Assembly (NCBI GenBank): GCA_013398015.1
Contig: VZRR01008027.1
Location: 1 to 64,000 of the forward strand
Origin: Oreocharis arfaki
Taxonomy: Eukaryota; Chordata; Aves; Passeriformes; Paramythiidae
Direction: 5' to 3'
Length of the DNA stretch: 64,000 bases
This document shows, in pieces, positions 11,926 through 24,265 of the stretch (positions are counted from its first letter, which is position 1; the number at the start of each line of letters is the position of its first letter). The translations under genes and the position numbers were made by a program. Below the pieces are notes generated by a model, which saw only the letters and a program-made list of their open reading frames with translations, had not been told where the DNA came from and searched no databases.

Positions 11926-14900
11926 ACAGGTCACACAAGAGGATGACCCTGAAGAAGAACAGTCCATTTTACTGTGCATCATACTGTGCTCATGGTTTGT
12001 TCTGGTTTGTGGTTTTGGGATTTTTTAAAATTTATTTTTATTTTGAATTATTTTTATCATGCAAAGAAGCATCACAACTTAGTAACCCCATCCTGTGCAC
12101 TCAACATTTTTAAAGCAGTAAGTATATCTGGAAATGTTTGATGTCCTGCTTGGATGTTTCAGCCTCATTCAAATCATAGCCAACATAATTATTGGAGAAA
12201 ATATTTCTATAGAGGTGGCCTTTCACAACAACTTAATTGCCTAATGACTTTGGGTTGGAAGGTATTTATTTTTCTTTCTTTTTTGAAGGTATTTGTGTTT
12301 TGGATACAACTGCCTGGAACAATCGGAAAAACCTTACACTACAGCCGGAAAAATTCAGTCTAATATCAAATGGCTCTTCCTTCCCTAAGAATGTGCACGC
12401 TGAGCAGGATACCAGAGCTGTGCTGAACAAACTTCCTGACCTTAAAGAGAACACTGCCTGTGCCTCAGGGCCACCACAGCAATGAGAGGTGACATTTGGT
12501 TTGATGGGCTCCAGAAATTCCTCTGCTCAACTTTGTGCTGTAGAGCCCTGGAGCCATTTTTTTTTTTCTTCAGCTCTGCAATACTTTATGTTCATGGCAG
12601 CTTCCAAAGAAGACCAAGTGGGGAAGGTGGGTTTGGAAGACGTTTGGCAAAGACAAATCCATCTATTGTAGATTTTGGAACTTTCTTGGCTTTTGCAATA
12701 ATGACCTTCTTAAAGCATCTTGAAGGGGGAAGAGGGCTGCCCAAAATTTCAGTCATCTCATGAGACAGCAAAGAAATCCATTACAACTTCAAAAAATACA
12801 CTTGAGGAATGTTAGCTATATAGTCACATCCATTCAACTTACTCCATCCCCAGCAAGTTTTAGTGGTGTTAATGATATTCTTAATAGTTGTAGACAAACC
12901 AGCAGCTGTAAGCTGGGGTTTAGCTTATAACAGAAAGTTCCAGTCAGTGTCATACCCTAGGGATGGCTCACTCATGTCTCTGCTTATGGTTACTGACGAG
13001 ATGAATTCCACAGGGCAGAGACACAAACAGCCTCTTCTGAGGAGCAAACATCTTTCCAGGAGGAAATCAAACTGCAGAAATCCTGGCTGGTTCTTACTCG
13101 TGAGATTGAAATATAATTTTTTGTGTTGTCACAGATTAATGATCGAGAAGTTCAAATATTCCTGTTAATCTGCCCTAGGTCAATGCTGCAGATTGTCTCC
13201 AAGGCACTCAGGGCTTTGTAAGAAATTAAAGACAGAAGAATAAATTTGGCTTTTTTAATCTCATGTACCTGAAAAGATAGAATCAATTTTTAAAACCCTA
13301 ATGACCAGCAAAGCTGAAAAAAACCCACCCTACATTTTTTGTAGTTGTCTTTATTTTTGGAACTAGGAGGTTCTGAAGACTTTTTGAAACTTATCCTGTT
13401 GTTAGAATGTTTATGGTGAGCACAGGATTCCCTCGCATAGTCATCCCATTTTCATGTGGCATTAGTAGAAGCTCCATGACTATGAAACACTCACTTGAAG
13501 ATGAAAATGTTTGGGGGTTTTTTTGTGAGATGCACAGTCACCCACACAATATGGTGATATTCACTTTGGTTTCATCAGATGTTTGAGAGAAAAAAAAAAA
13601 CACAGCAGTTTTTGAACTCTTATTTTCATGGTGCTGTCATACTTTTTTTCCCACATGGTAGTCTTGCTCAATGGTGAGAAAAAAAAGGACATAAAAAGTC
13701 TGTCTCTGCTGCTGTCAGAGAGTCCTGACACCCTAGCTGCAAAATCTCACACTAAAATAGCTTTAATAAATTGTGAAAATCCTACGTGTAAGGGTTGGGC
13801 CTTGTTTCTGACTCATGGGAACGTTTCCTTTATTACAGGAAACTATTCCCTTATTCTGGGAAATAATTTCCTTATTACAGGAAATCATTGCCATGCAATA
13901 ATCATGCATCATCTTTCTGTTGTAATCAGGGTCCTTATATCACCCTGGCCTTCTTCAACTCTGTTCTTGTCCCCTTCCTTGTCTACCCATAACGTCAACA
14001 TTATTTTCACTGACAGTTTTGAATAAATGGTTTGTCTCTGATAAAACTGCAAAAGATAAGAATGAGGCATGTGGAAATGTCGGGGAACAGCACAGCCCCC
14101 AAATATTTTCTTCCCACCAATTTAAGGTCTGTACTGGACTTACATGACGAGGTTTAGTATGACGTTTTTGGGCTGTTTTTTGCTATGCTACTCTGTTACT
14201 AATTGGCAATCAAGTAAATTAATCTTTCCCAGTTTGAACTGTTTTGCCTGTGTGGTAATTGATGAATGATCTCCCTGTCGTTATCTAGACTGACAAGGTT
14301 TTTTTGTCATATTTTTTCCCCCATCTTGTTGAGAAGGGAGAGTGAGTCAGGCTTGGAGGGCGCTTGGACAATCCACCTCAGCTTATATTAACAATTCGCC
14401 TTTTATTGTTTAAAAATTGCAAATCAACAACCTTCAGCAGCTAAAATAGGAGTTCATTTAATTGAAAAGGTACAAGGCTATGTGTGTTTAGTATCCTACC
14501 ATGCAGAACATAACTTCTAAGTTCCAAAATCAAAATATTGACATATTTAAAACCGTAATCAAGATTACTAAACCTGAGCAAATAAACTAAAATACTGGAA
14601 TTGTAATAGCTGTGAAGGAACTGATACCTCCAGCCATAAAGGTAGCACAGGCTTTATACATCCATTATTTTAATTATTGATGAAATAATTTCTGGAGATA
14701 AATAAAAATTGCAATCCATTTCTGAGTAATATCTTTATTCCTAAAAATTCTATAAAATGCTAGGGGTGTCATGTGAAAAGAAGGATTAACTTCAAGAGAA
14801 ATGTCCAGTGCAAACTGGGTTTCTTTGGGTGTAAAATTATTCCTTTAGATTGGTGCTTGCAAATTCAATATGATGTTATGAGTGCCATGACTAAAAATGA

Positions 14901-15379
14901 AACATTTTTAGGCTGTGTGATTCTATGTAATTCTGCACATTTCTCCCCTGAAATGTGAATTCCAAGTCTGGGGCATCATGGACTATATCAGGTGGAGTTG
15001 TCCAGGAGTCCTGCAGTGTCTCACAGCATGCACAGCTTTGGTTTTCAACTTGGAACAGATTCCTGGGCTGAATTCTCTCTTTTTTCTCTTTTTTTTTTTT
15101 TTTCTAAATCAGGGCTTTAACTACATATACCTCATTAATGTTACTGCCCATCCATGCATCCTCTCAGGGGGTCTGTGAAATGGGCAGTTTTTCAAAGCAG
15201 AAGGAACAGAGCACTTGGAAAGATGTGTGAAAATGCCACCACATTTCTTGATAAGCCAGGCTTTTCCATCTGGCCCAGCTTATTTCCAAGTTAAGGGTAC
15301 TATTTTTCAGAAACTGGGGATGGGGATCCCTCTTTGGAGGCTGGGATTCCTCTGAAGACCTGTGATCCTAAGGTCAACC
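11926..15379. other. Unique non-coding stretch
   Basis: No gene is visible. It contains a run of three tandem palindromes at 13824-13884 and a T15 run near 15093-15107. Confidence 0.55.
13824..13884. repeat. Three tandem TTCC-GGAA palindromes with 21-22 bp spacing
   Basis: Palindrome 1 is 13824-13842 (arms tttcc/ggaaa, 9-base loop). Palindrome 2 is 13846-13862 (ttccc/gggaa, 7-base loop). Palindrome 3 is 13867-13884 (tttcc/ggaaa, 8-base loop). The loops share ttatt. Starts are 22 and 21 bp apart, close to two helical turns. It may be a small tandem expansion or a cluster of TTCC/GGAA binding sites; function is unknown. Confidence 0.75.
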
Positions 15380-15460
15380 TATAGGGTGTCCTGTTCAGGG
15401 CCAGAAGTTGGACTCGATGATTCTCATGGACCCCTTTCAACTCTGGATATTCTGTGACAT
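15380..15460 (+). mobile_element. Short CR1 LINE 3' end
   Basis: Matches the style ending in cagggccagaagttggactc, gatgattctcatggac and ggatattctgtgac. It resembles the 3' end of the copy at 45820-46137 and is strongly 5'-truncated. Confidence 0.85.
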
Positions 15461-15718
15461 CCAACACGACATCAAAGATCATCTGCTACCTCCTGAACTG
15501 GAGAAATAATTTTTTGGCACTGGAATTATTTTTCTCGAAGGGCTTTAACTTCCTTGAGCCCTCCTTGCTGTCAGTAAGTACACGAATAATGAGTCGGAGC
15601 AGAACCACTGCTCACACAGAGCTCTGCCTTCCTGTCAACCCCTGATTGCTGCTGGGTGAATTGCAGGAAAACAGAGCCCAGTGCCTGCTTTTAGGAGTTT
15701 CTAAACAGAGTCATTTGT

Positions 15719-15751
15719 GTATTTATATATAGATATCTATCTATATACACC
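15719..15751. repeat. TA/GATA-like simple repeat
   Basis: Stacked tatata, gata and ctat words. Confidence 0.7.
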
Positions 15752-16726
15752 CTTTAAAGAAAACCAGTATCTTGACGTTGTCCTTTCAACCTCACTTACT
15801 CAATTCTTCACAATGGCTTGGAAGAACATGTTATCTGCTTTGAGTTTATGACTCAAACAGCTTAAAAAAATAGTCCCACTCATGGATTTTTTCCCAGACT
15901 CTTCTTCATATTTGTTTTTAAGTTTTTTTTTTTCTACAGAGACCATTTATCTTTAAAAGCAAAAGAAACCGACAAAGCCAAACCCGGCTGTAGGGAGATT
16001 TTGTGTCAGCAAGTAAAATAACCTCAGTGAGAGCAGAGTTCCCTAAATTTCAATGTGTAAGTGTAACATTAGGCTACATAAGTAGACTGGAATAGATAAA
16101 CATAAATTCTAAAGCTGACTGCACCAGCCTTGAAAAGCTGTAATTAAGGTAAAGAAAGTCCAGGGAATGATCTCTAAGGAAATAAAAATAATGAATGAAA
16201 GAGGAAACCATTTCTCTGCAGTACATTATTCCACAATAATTAACATTTTTTTATCGCCGCATATATATCTCCAATTAGCTATCTGAAAACTGGGGTCTGA
16301 GTTAATTGATTCTGTTATACTTGTGTAAATCTCAGCTAATTCCATGTGCTTCAGCAAAGCTGCTCTGGTGAAGCTGATGGCGGGATTTGGTCAGCCATAT
16401 GGACTGCTTTGATCATCCTAAACTGCTCATTTAGGAATGTACAGTAACTAATACAGATTAATACAAGTATTTAGCTGCAAAATAATAAAAATCAAGTATT
16501 TCCTATCTTCCTGCATGTGAAAATATCATCTAAGTATCATATTCTGTAGGTACCTAACAATGAAGTGAAAGGATGAATTTTGATTTGGAAGTTTGTCCTT
16601 AAACCAGCACAGTTTTCTACCAGATCTGGCCTTTTTTTTTTCCTTTTACATAAGGTTTTGCAATTCCAATGTATGTTCTGTCTAGAAAAGACTGAGACAA
16701 ATACAGAAGATGGCATAACATAGGAA

Positions 16727-16757
16727 TTATATATATATGTATATACACACACACATA
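16727..16757. repeat. Compound (TA)n(CA)n microsatellite
   Basis: An alternating atatat run passes through gtatat into acacacacac. Confidence 0.85.
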
Positions 16758-17962
16758 CTGGAAGTGGTATTACCAGCAAAAATTACCAGGAAATATTACT
16801 GAATATGCATTCTTAACTTCCTCGTCTCCAGCAGATGCCAATTATTACATTCATTGAAATTCAGTATAATTTGGTCTATTTCTCCTGAGAATGTATTTTT
16901 TTTACAGCTTGGAAGGGAACGCTGCTTTGATACTGTTTTTCTCACCTTTCAGAACCTTTACATGCATTTTTGTATAAAGCATAGAACTGTTAATTTGGAA
17001 AAATCTGCTGATATTTGTGTTTTCCTTCTTAGACTCTGGACTGCTTTGGGAAAGCTTGACAATGTGTAGCTTTCAAAGCAGCTAAGCCGTGTTTCTCTGT
17101 GATAAAACACCTTTTGAAGAATATGTTGAAGGCTTTTCCACTTCAAATGTTCTTTTTCTTTCTAATTAGGTGAGAACAGAAAACAAACGTGAAAACATTA
17201 AAAAATGACACAAAAATCCTTAAAATTTCAGTGCACACACGTTCCTCTGCTGCCTTTCTCTTTGGCAGAAGGATATCTCAGGTTCCCACAGTGAGCGGGA
17301 GTGCTTGAAGCTGTTGGGCTCAACGGGGATTAAACTCCAGCCTAACAATTCTAGAGGCAGCTTAAAGCTTCTTGGCAGAGCAGATAAAATTAAACATTGT
17401 GGTGACAACAAGCGGGCTGGGAGTGTGCTGGTGAGGCATTCAGCTTCCCTTTATTTTGGATTCGGGGCTGAGATGAGAGCTAAGGGACAGGAGAGGAGCA
17501 AACACTGGGGCTTTATGAAATAGAAACTGGAGTCTTGTTTCCTTTCCCACTTCTCTTTCTTACATTACTTCTAAACTTCCCCAGGGCTTTCCTGTGAAAA
17601 CCCCACCTTTCTGAACGCCCTAACCAGCAGCAGAGTTGACTTTGAATAAATTTAGGACGCTGGGGTTTACCATAAATGTAATTTTGAAGCCAGATATAGT
17701 AATAATCACATGTAATTAGAAAGCTGTTCTTCAACATCTTTTTACACAAGTGCCTTTTCTTGAAATACATTCTTGCTAAGACTGAGCCAGTTACCACAAG
17801 CCCTTTCTAATTGAGTAATATTTCCATTTTAAAGTGAAAAACACAGTTGCTCGTGTTTATTTCAGGCAAAGATACTACAGATGTCAAAAAATACAGAGCT
17901 ACCAAGCTAAAAATCTGAATGAGATTGTTTTTATGAATGATAGCTTGCACATGATATTAAAA

Positions 17963-17980
17963 CAGATTAAAAAAAATCTG
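17963..17980. repeat. Short inverted repeat
   Basis: Arms cagatt and aatctg around a six-A loop. It is too short to assign a role. Confidence 0.6.
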
Positions 17981-18639
17981 CTGGAGGTTGTCTGGAAAAT
18001 AAACAGAACGAAAAATAGAAGCTAATAGTGTTTCCTTCTGAGGGAGAGCTGGCAGGTTAAAGAGTATTCCAGCTGGCAGGAAGCCAAACATTTATGGACT
18101 CTTGATGTAATTTGGTTCTGCCCATAAATAACAGGGGTTGATTTGTTACTTTAAAACTGCTAAAGCAACAGAAAGCTTCAAAAATCAAAGCTCACCTCAG
18201 TTGTGCTCCTGACATTCTTCCTGAAGTAAGCAGGACAGGCCATTTGATGGTCTTATTTCTTTGGAGCCAATACGTGCCTCAGATATCGATTTTCTTACCG
18301 AGGTGTGGGGCTGCAGAAGGTGAAAAGCTCGGTAATGTGGAGCTCCTAAACGTGGAGGCACACGATGCACACGATATTATTTGAGTTCTTAATGGAAAAC
18401 AGCCTCGAGAAACAAGTGGTTCTGCTTCTAGTAAGGCCTCTAACAATGTCTCTAAAGCCCAGATTAAACTGTCAGAGCTCAGGGCTGGGAGGGAGCTCTC
18501 ACCTGTGAGCCCAGCAGACACTAAACTTTTCCTCAGCTACTTGCAGCTGGAAGCGGCTGGGCACAAAGGTGTCTCCACCAAGAGGTCGAAGGAGAGGTCC
18601 AGCATTAAGGAAGGAAGTCAACATATTTTTCTCCTATTT

Positions 18640-18677
18640 TTTAACAGTTTTAACTGTTTTATTTAACAGTTTTAACT
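18640..18677 (+). repeat. Direct duplication of a TTTAACAGTTTTAACT word
   Basis: Two copies of the 16-bp word, 22 bp apart, separated by gttta-like sequence. Each contains paired AACAG/AACT motifs of MYB-site type. The duplication is seen directly; a regulatory role is speculation. Confidence 0.6.
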
Positions 18678-21431
18678 CATGACATCCAAACCTTTCCAGT
18701 TCTTCAACTCGGGGATTTAGGGTGCAAGCCCAGGTGCAAAGATCCCTTGGGCCAGGACTCTGATATGGCTTAGATAAAATGCCCAATACATTCCTGCCAC
18801 TCCAAAACATAATATTTTTCTTCTCTGTATTAGGAGAGGGTTAAAAAAAAGGTTATCTGGCTTCTTAAAGAACCCTCTGAAGGAGCCAGCAGATTTCTGC
18901 TGTTCTCCTCCATGAGGAAGTGATGCTTTGACTGACACAGGGAGTTCAGAATTACCAGCCCTGTTAATTTGAGACCTGGTGCTTCAGGTAAAACTGGGAT
19001 TCCAAACATGGCCCTCAGTACTTGTTTGCTGAATATCCAGCTGGTGTCTTTGTTCCCTTTGTCACAGTGTGTTGTCCTTGGTCTTTCAATGAGAAAACTT
19101 CATGAATTATCTACAATTTTGATTTAGCCTGTAGGAAAAAAAATAAAACGCCTTCAAAACACCAAGAAAAATACCCAAACAAAAACAGCCCCAAGCAAAG
19201 CAATGAAGAAAGAACCCCACCAAACTGCTCCTCTCTTTATTCCACAGTAATTCAAGTATTGATCCGCCAAAGGACAGAATGTAGTTGCTGAATGACAAAT
19301 ACATTCATAAAATGCATAGATGCACAATTTCTAGGCCAACACTGTAGGGTTTTTTATTTAATATGTACTAAATCAGCATTTCTCCAGCAACAATCAGAAA
19401 TGAACTGAGCATCCTACCTACGTCAGGTGATGTTTAGGGAAGCCTATAAGGTGCCTTGGGAAGAAGAAATGTTTAGTGGATACGAGATCCTCCTTAGTCC
19501 AGGCTGATGTCTGGGATCTCAGTCTTTGGAAGTCTTGTTAGCTCCTGAAGCCCAGGACTGAGCAGTCTGTGCTGGCTCTGGCTGGAACAGCTTGGCTGGG
19601 CAAACCTCATTTATTTTAGAATGATGTAATTATATTTTAAGTGGTAAGCTTCTGATTGTGAGGAGTTTTAATTTTTTTCCAAGTTGTCTTTTTACAACTG
19701 GCGTTAATGGTCTGAATATTCCTTTGATAAAATCAGCCAACTCTGTTGATGTTAGTGAAAGAAAGCATGAGCTGATTTATAGCAGCTTTGTTTGCAATAC
19801 AAAAATCTCCATTTATGTTTGGGACATGATCCTTGAATTAGAGAGTTTTATTTGTACATTTTATTTATACACTTCGTGTGACAATAGTCACCATGACAGT
19901 CAGAGGGACACAACGTGGCAACCTTCGTATGTAGGTCAACTGCCACAGAAATGCATAAAAACCTCTTTCCTGTAGTTATTTTCCAACTCATAAAGAATGC
20001 CCCAGTCCATTACTGTGTTATTAACAATTTGCTGCTGATGAGAGAAAAATATCAGGTCATCATTATTCACTTCTGCCATTCAGAGGAGCTGTGTTATATC
20101 ATTTTCAGCTACAAACCCTAAATGCAGCTCTCTTCCTCCAGCTCCCACTGTCTCCAGGAGTCACCTGGAGCACAGTACTGCTGCTGGAAAGGCAAGAACA
20201 AGAGGCCATTTCATGCCAGCCTATTTAATTTATTTTGTTATTCCCCTCGCTGAGTTATGCCAAATGAAGAACAAATATTACTGGAGTTGTGAACTATAGA
20301 GAAGAAATTGCACCTACCCTACCCACCTGAAAAAACAACTTGATCTCTTTCATAATTACAATTTTTATGTGTGTTAGAAACCAGGGCATCGGGAACAGCT
20401 CCTGCAACATTCCAGAGCTATCCTGAGTTGTGGGTGTCAGGAAGCTCGCTTCACACCAAAATTTGGATGACACCTGTTTCTATCTGGTTATAGATGTGTC
20501 CAAATACCCTTCCTGGAAAGCTTCTCTTGGTCCCTCCCAAGGTCTAATTCATTTTTTCATGCTGTACTTATCCATCTTTCTAATCTGCTTGGTGAGCATC
20601 CAACCCCATGTTCACCCACAGCTCTGTCCTCATTTCCACGTCCCCCAAACCCTACATCCTGTAACATCCTGTTTGAATTGCACTGGGACATTCCTACAGG
20701 AATTATTTGTCACTGATCATAAAAATGAGATGGAAAGATGGCCTCCTAAACACACACCTTGCTAAATTTGTGGTCATGACACCAAGATGCCCTTTTCCTC
20801 TTGTGACTTTCAAAGACATTGCTGCTTAAAGCATCCACAGCTGCTCTAAAATGAATGTCTGAAACTATTCCCTGTAGTAGCACCTCATGAACCTTGAAAA
20901 CATCAGAAAGGGCTCAATTCTATTTAATTATTTCCCCACAACTCTTTTCCCACATTCTATATTTTGAGGCAAGTAAATTAAAATGTTATAAAAGAGAAAA
21001 GCCAGACTTTTCATCTTCTCTGGTTTGGTGGAGAAGAACTTATGAGACAGTGAAAACAGAAAGTGGCGGGAAGCCTTTTTCACCTTCATTGACTTAAGCT
21101 CTTCATTTTTCCCTTAATTTGAGATGTGAGGAAGGGGAGGGGCCTCAACTGACCTAGGAAACATGGGGAAATTTCCTATTGCTCTGTGAAAACTACTTAT
21201 TAAAAACCAGCATGCAAATTGGTTAACGATGGTCCACCCTCAAAGCTGCCATTTCCTTCTGCAAAAATCAGTAGTCAGAAATCATTTATTTGAACTGTGT
21301 TGTCAAAATATTCCAACAATTCCACCTCCCTGTTCAATCCAGAAATGTTTCATTTTACTGATGTAATTGTTTAGTGGTCAGTCAGAAGTGGTAAGCTTCT
21401 GAGTGGAAGCTTAGGATGATCAGACCCTCTC

Positions 21432-21923
21432 TATTCCCCAGCATGGGAAGGCCATGGAGCTGTTGGAAAGTCCAGAGCAGGCACCAGGATGATCAGAAGG
21501 ACGGAGCAGCTCTGCTGGGAGGAAAGGCTGAAAGAGCTGGGATTGTTCAGCCTGGAGAGGAGAAGTTTTGGGGTGACCTCAGTGTGGCCTGTGACAGACT
21601 GAGGGGAACCTACAGAAAACATGGGTAGAGACAATTTCCAATGGATGGAGTGACAGGACACAGGGAATGGCTTCCCACTGCCAGAGGGCAGGGATAGATG
21701 GGATATTAGGAAGGAATTGTTCCCTGTAAGGTGAGGGAGGCCCTGGCACAGGGTGCCCAGAGAAGCTGTGGCTGCCCCTGGATCCCTGGCAGGGCCCAAG
21801 GCCAGGTTGGACGGGGCTTGGAGCACCCTGGGCTCGTGGAAGGTGTCCCTCCCCATGGCAGAGGGTGGCACTGGATGAGATTTAAGGTCCCTTTCAACCC
21901 AAACCCTTCTGGGATTCCATGAT
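21432..21923 (+). mobile_element. CR1 LINE 3' fragment, about 490 bp
   Basis: The 5' part (gagctgttggaaagtccaga, gatgatcagaaggacg) corresponds to the end of CR1 ORF2 and following sequence. It then runs through gggaatggcttcccactgcc, gatgggatattaggaagga, ggccctggcacagggtgccc and ggatccctggcagg to a gattccatgatt 3' end. It is one of the most complete 3' segments in the window. The reading frames are broken. Confidence 0.95.
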
Positions 21924-23016
21924 TGGTGCCCTCTTCATTCACCCCATCAATGGAGAATCAAACAGTTTTCTATGGGATATTTTATTTCAATTTCATTACT
22001 TGCACAACAGCTTTTAAAGTGGCTTCTTGGAGGACCTCCCTGAGTGTGAAGGGTTGCACTGAGTGACCTTATTTTAGACACAGAGGTAGGAAAACAAATG
22101 ATAAAGAAATTGATTATTCTCTGGGAGAAGCTGTGGTGCGAGCACATTCTCAGGTCTCTTACAATTTAATACGGTGCATCCTACACGAAGCTGTGTGTAC
22201 AGAAAATAAAGAGAGAGGTCCACATGCCTTTTTTCGGGTACAGGAACCATTGGCTTTGTTTTCCTGTTCGTTGTCCTCCAAGAGAACATCTCTGTGGGCT
22301 TGAATTCCATGATTATGTCTGGGAATAGCCCCTATCTGTGTGATTTGCCCATGCAAAAGGGTGCCTCCCTCATTCCTAAGCAATTTTTAAGACAGCACAT
22401 AACTGACAATGAATTTCACTGCATTCATAATTTCACTCGAACTTCTGTAGTTAAATCAAGGTTAAATCAGATTGAAATATGATGCACAAGGCATTAATAT
22501 TGAGGAAATGTCCTATATTTCTTTTAATCCGTAATATAACCTTCTAAAAGTCAGTTTATGTGACAGTAATCTTTCTGATATATCTCAAAGAAAATAAGAA
22601 ATAAAAGCTTGAAAGCTGACTGGGAAATTTTACTGTTTTTAAAACTCTGCTCTGTTTTAAGCCTGTAGTCCTCTTAAAATTGATGGCTCAATATTTTTTC
22701 ATCTTAAAGCATCCTTAATTACAGTCAGAAAAAATGGAGATTGAGTGTGTTCTGCATAAGCAGTGCAAATAGAGGCCAAATTTGGGAGCATATTTATACT
22801 ACAATTAAATCTATGGTATTCTGAATAAATCATTCCAATTTATCTTTAATTGTTTTGAAGTGAAATATGAGGGTATGTAGAAGTTTCGTGCTCTCGGTTT
22901 GGATAGTTTACTTTTTATTGTATCAGCTATCCATCAGTTCATCCTGAAGCTGCTGAGGGGAAACAGGAGGTGGGACTAACCAAAGGGAAAGTTAAATTTA
23001 GACAATGCTTCACCAT

Positions 23017-23066
23017 TAATAATAATAATAATAATAATAACAATAATAATAATAATAATAGTAATA
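23017..23066. repeat. (AAT)n microsatellite
   Basis: About 16 AAT units with single interruptions (a caa and a gta variant). Confidence 0.95.
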
Positions 23067-24222
23067 AAAGATGAAGAAGGTACAGTTACTTCTAGACTGT
23101 GGTTTGAGTTAACTTTTTTGATACAGTTTTGGAAAGCAACACCTATAATGTGTTGGAATTGCAGTAACCACTGCAAAAAATTGGGATTCTAGAAGAAAAA
23201 AGGACTCTGGATAAATCCATGTATTCTGTGGCAGCAGCTTTGTTATTGTCCACGGCAGAGGTTCAACCAGTCTTCCGTGTCCTGGGTCTGATTCTCCATT
23301 TGATGCAGTATTGTGAGGCAAAACTAAAGAGAATCCAGTGATAGCTGAGTGATTTCTGAGCTAAGAAATTGTTTCTCTTGCTCTGTGGAAAGGAATATTA
23401 TTGCTAAAACTGAGGTAACCTTCGAAGACAATCTAATAAATCCCAATGACTTTGTGAGTGTGAAGGTTTTTGTCGTGGTTGAACACACGGAGAGTTGATG
23501 AGATCTTTTTTTGGACAGATACATAATTAAGTTTTCAGCTCATCTTTGGCCATGCCAAGTAAACTCATAAACCAGAACTACACATTCTGCTCACTGCATA
23601 TGCTGCACATGCTGCAGGATGACTGCTGGGGCAACAGTTTGGGGATGAGAAGGTCTGAAAAGCAAAATTACAGCTGAAGAGCTCTCACAGCTCAGTACTT
23701 TCCAGGAGAAAAGATGAAACTTCGTGTATCACTGCTGAACTAACCCTCTCACCATTTTGGAGGTCTAAGGCTCCATATGGCTGTACAGACTTGCAGATCT
23801 TGTTGTAATGACAAAACTGAATGTTCTCTGTCCTGTTCCTCAGACCACCATCACATATGGGCTGCTTCAGTGGAGAAACCATGAATTATTCATCTGGCAG
23901 GTTTTTTAAACTGCCATGTGTGTTTGAAGCTGTTGGAAAGTCTGAAATGGCATAAGTGGCTCCACAGGAGATGTGTTGGGAGGCAGAATGTAAGCAAAGC
24001 TGCCCAAATTACGTGATGGATATAATTTATCGCTAGCTACTGCTTTGTTGTATAATTTTCACCAGAACTGGCAGAAAATCAGGAGGGAAACTGGTTAGTG
24101 TGAATCATCATCTACTCAAGAAAAGCAAATTTGAAGCCTCCCCTGCAATCCCAGTGTCCTGATAAAAGTGTGGAATGCAGAAGAGCTGAAATTCTACTTG
24201 AGGATCTGGGTTTACTTACTAC

Positions 24223-24265
24223 AAAAAAAAAAAAATCCCTGAAACAAACAAAACAAAACAAAACA
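24223..24265. repeat. Poly(A) followed by (AAAAC)n
   Basis: A run of 13 A, then a short gap, then tandem aaaac pentamers. Confidence 0.85.

Larger units (their letters stand above)
15461..21431. other. Unique AT-rich stretch, about 6 kb without transposons
   Basis: The longest repeat-free run in the window. It holds dinucleotide or tetranucleotide patches at 15719-15751 and 16727-16757, a small hairpin at 17963-17980 and a duplicated 16-bp word at 18640-18677. No coding or RNA signature is visible. Confidence 0.55.

Noticed and set aside
11507..12113. 173- and 170-codon plus-strand frames
   Set aside because: The central part is reverse-complement CR1. The ends are AT-rich flank giving hydrophobic tails. 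Two overlapping frames are equally open, so neither is favoured.
18640..18677. Functional MYB-site pair
   Set aside because: The duplication is real, but such AT-rich words are common and there is no independent support for binding.
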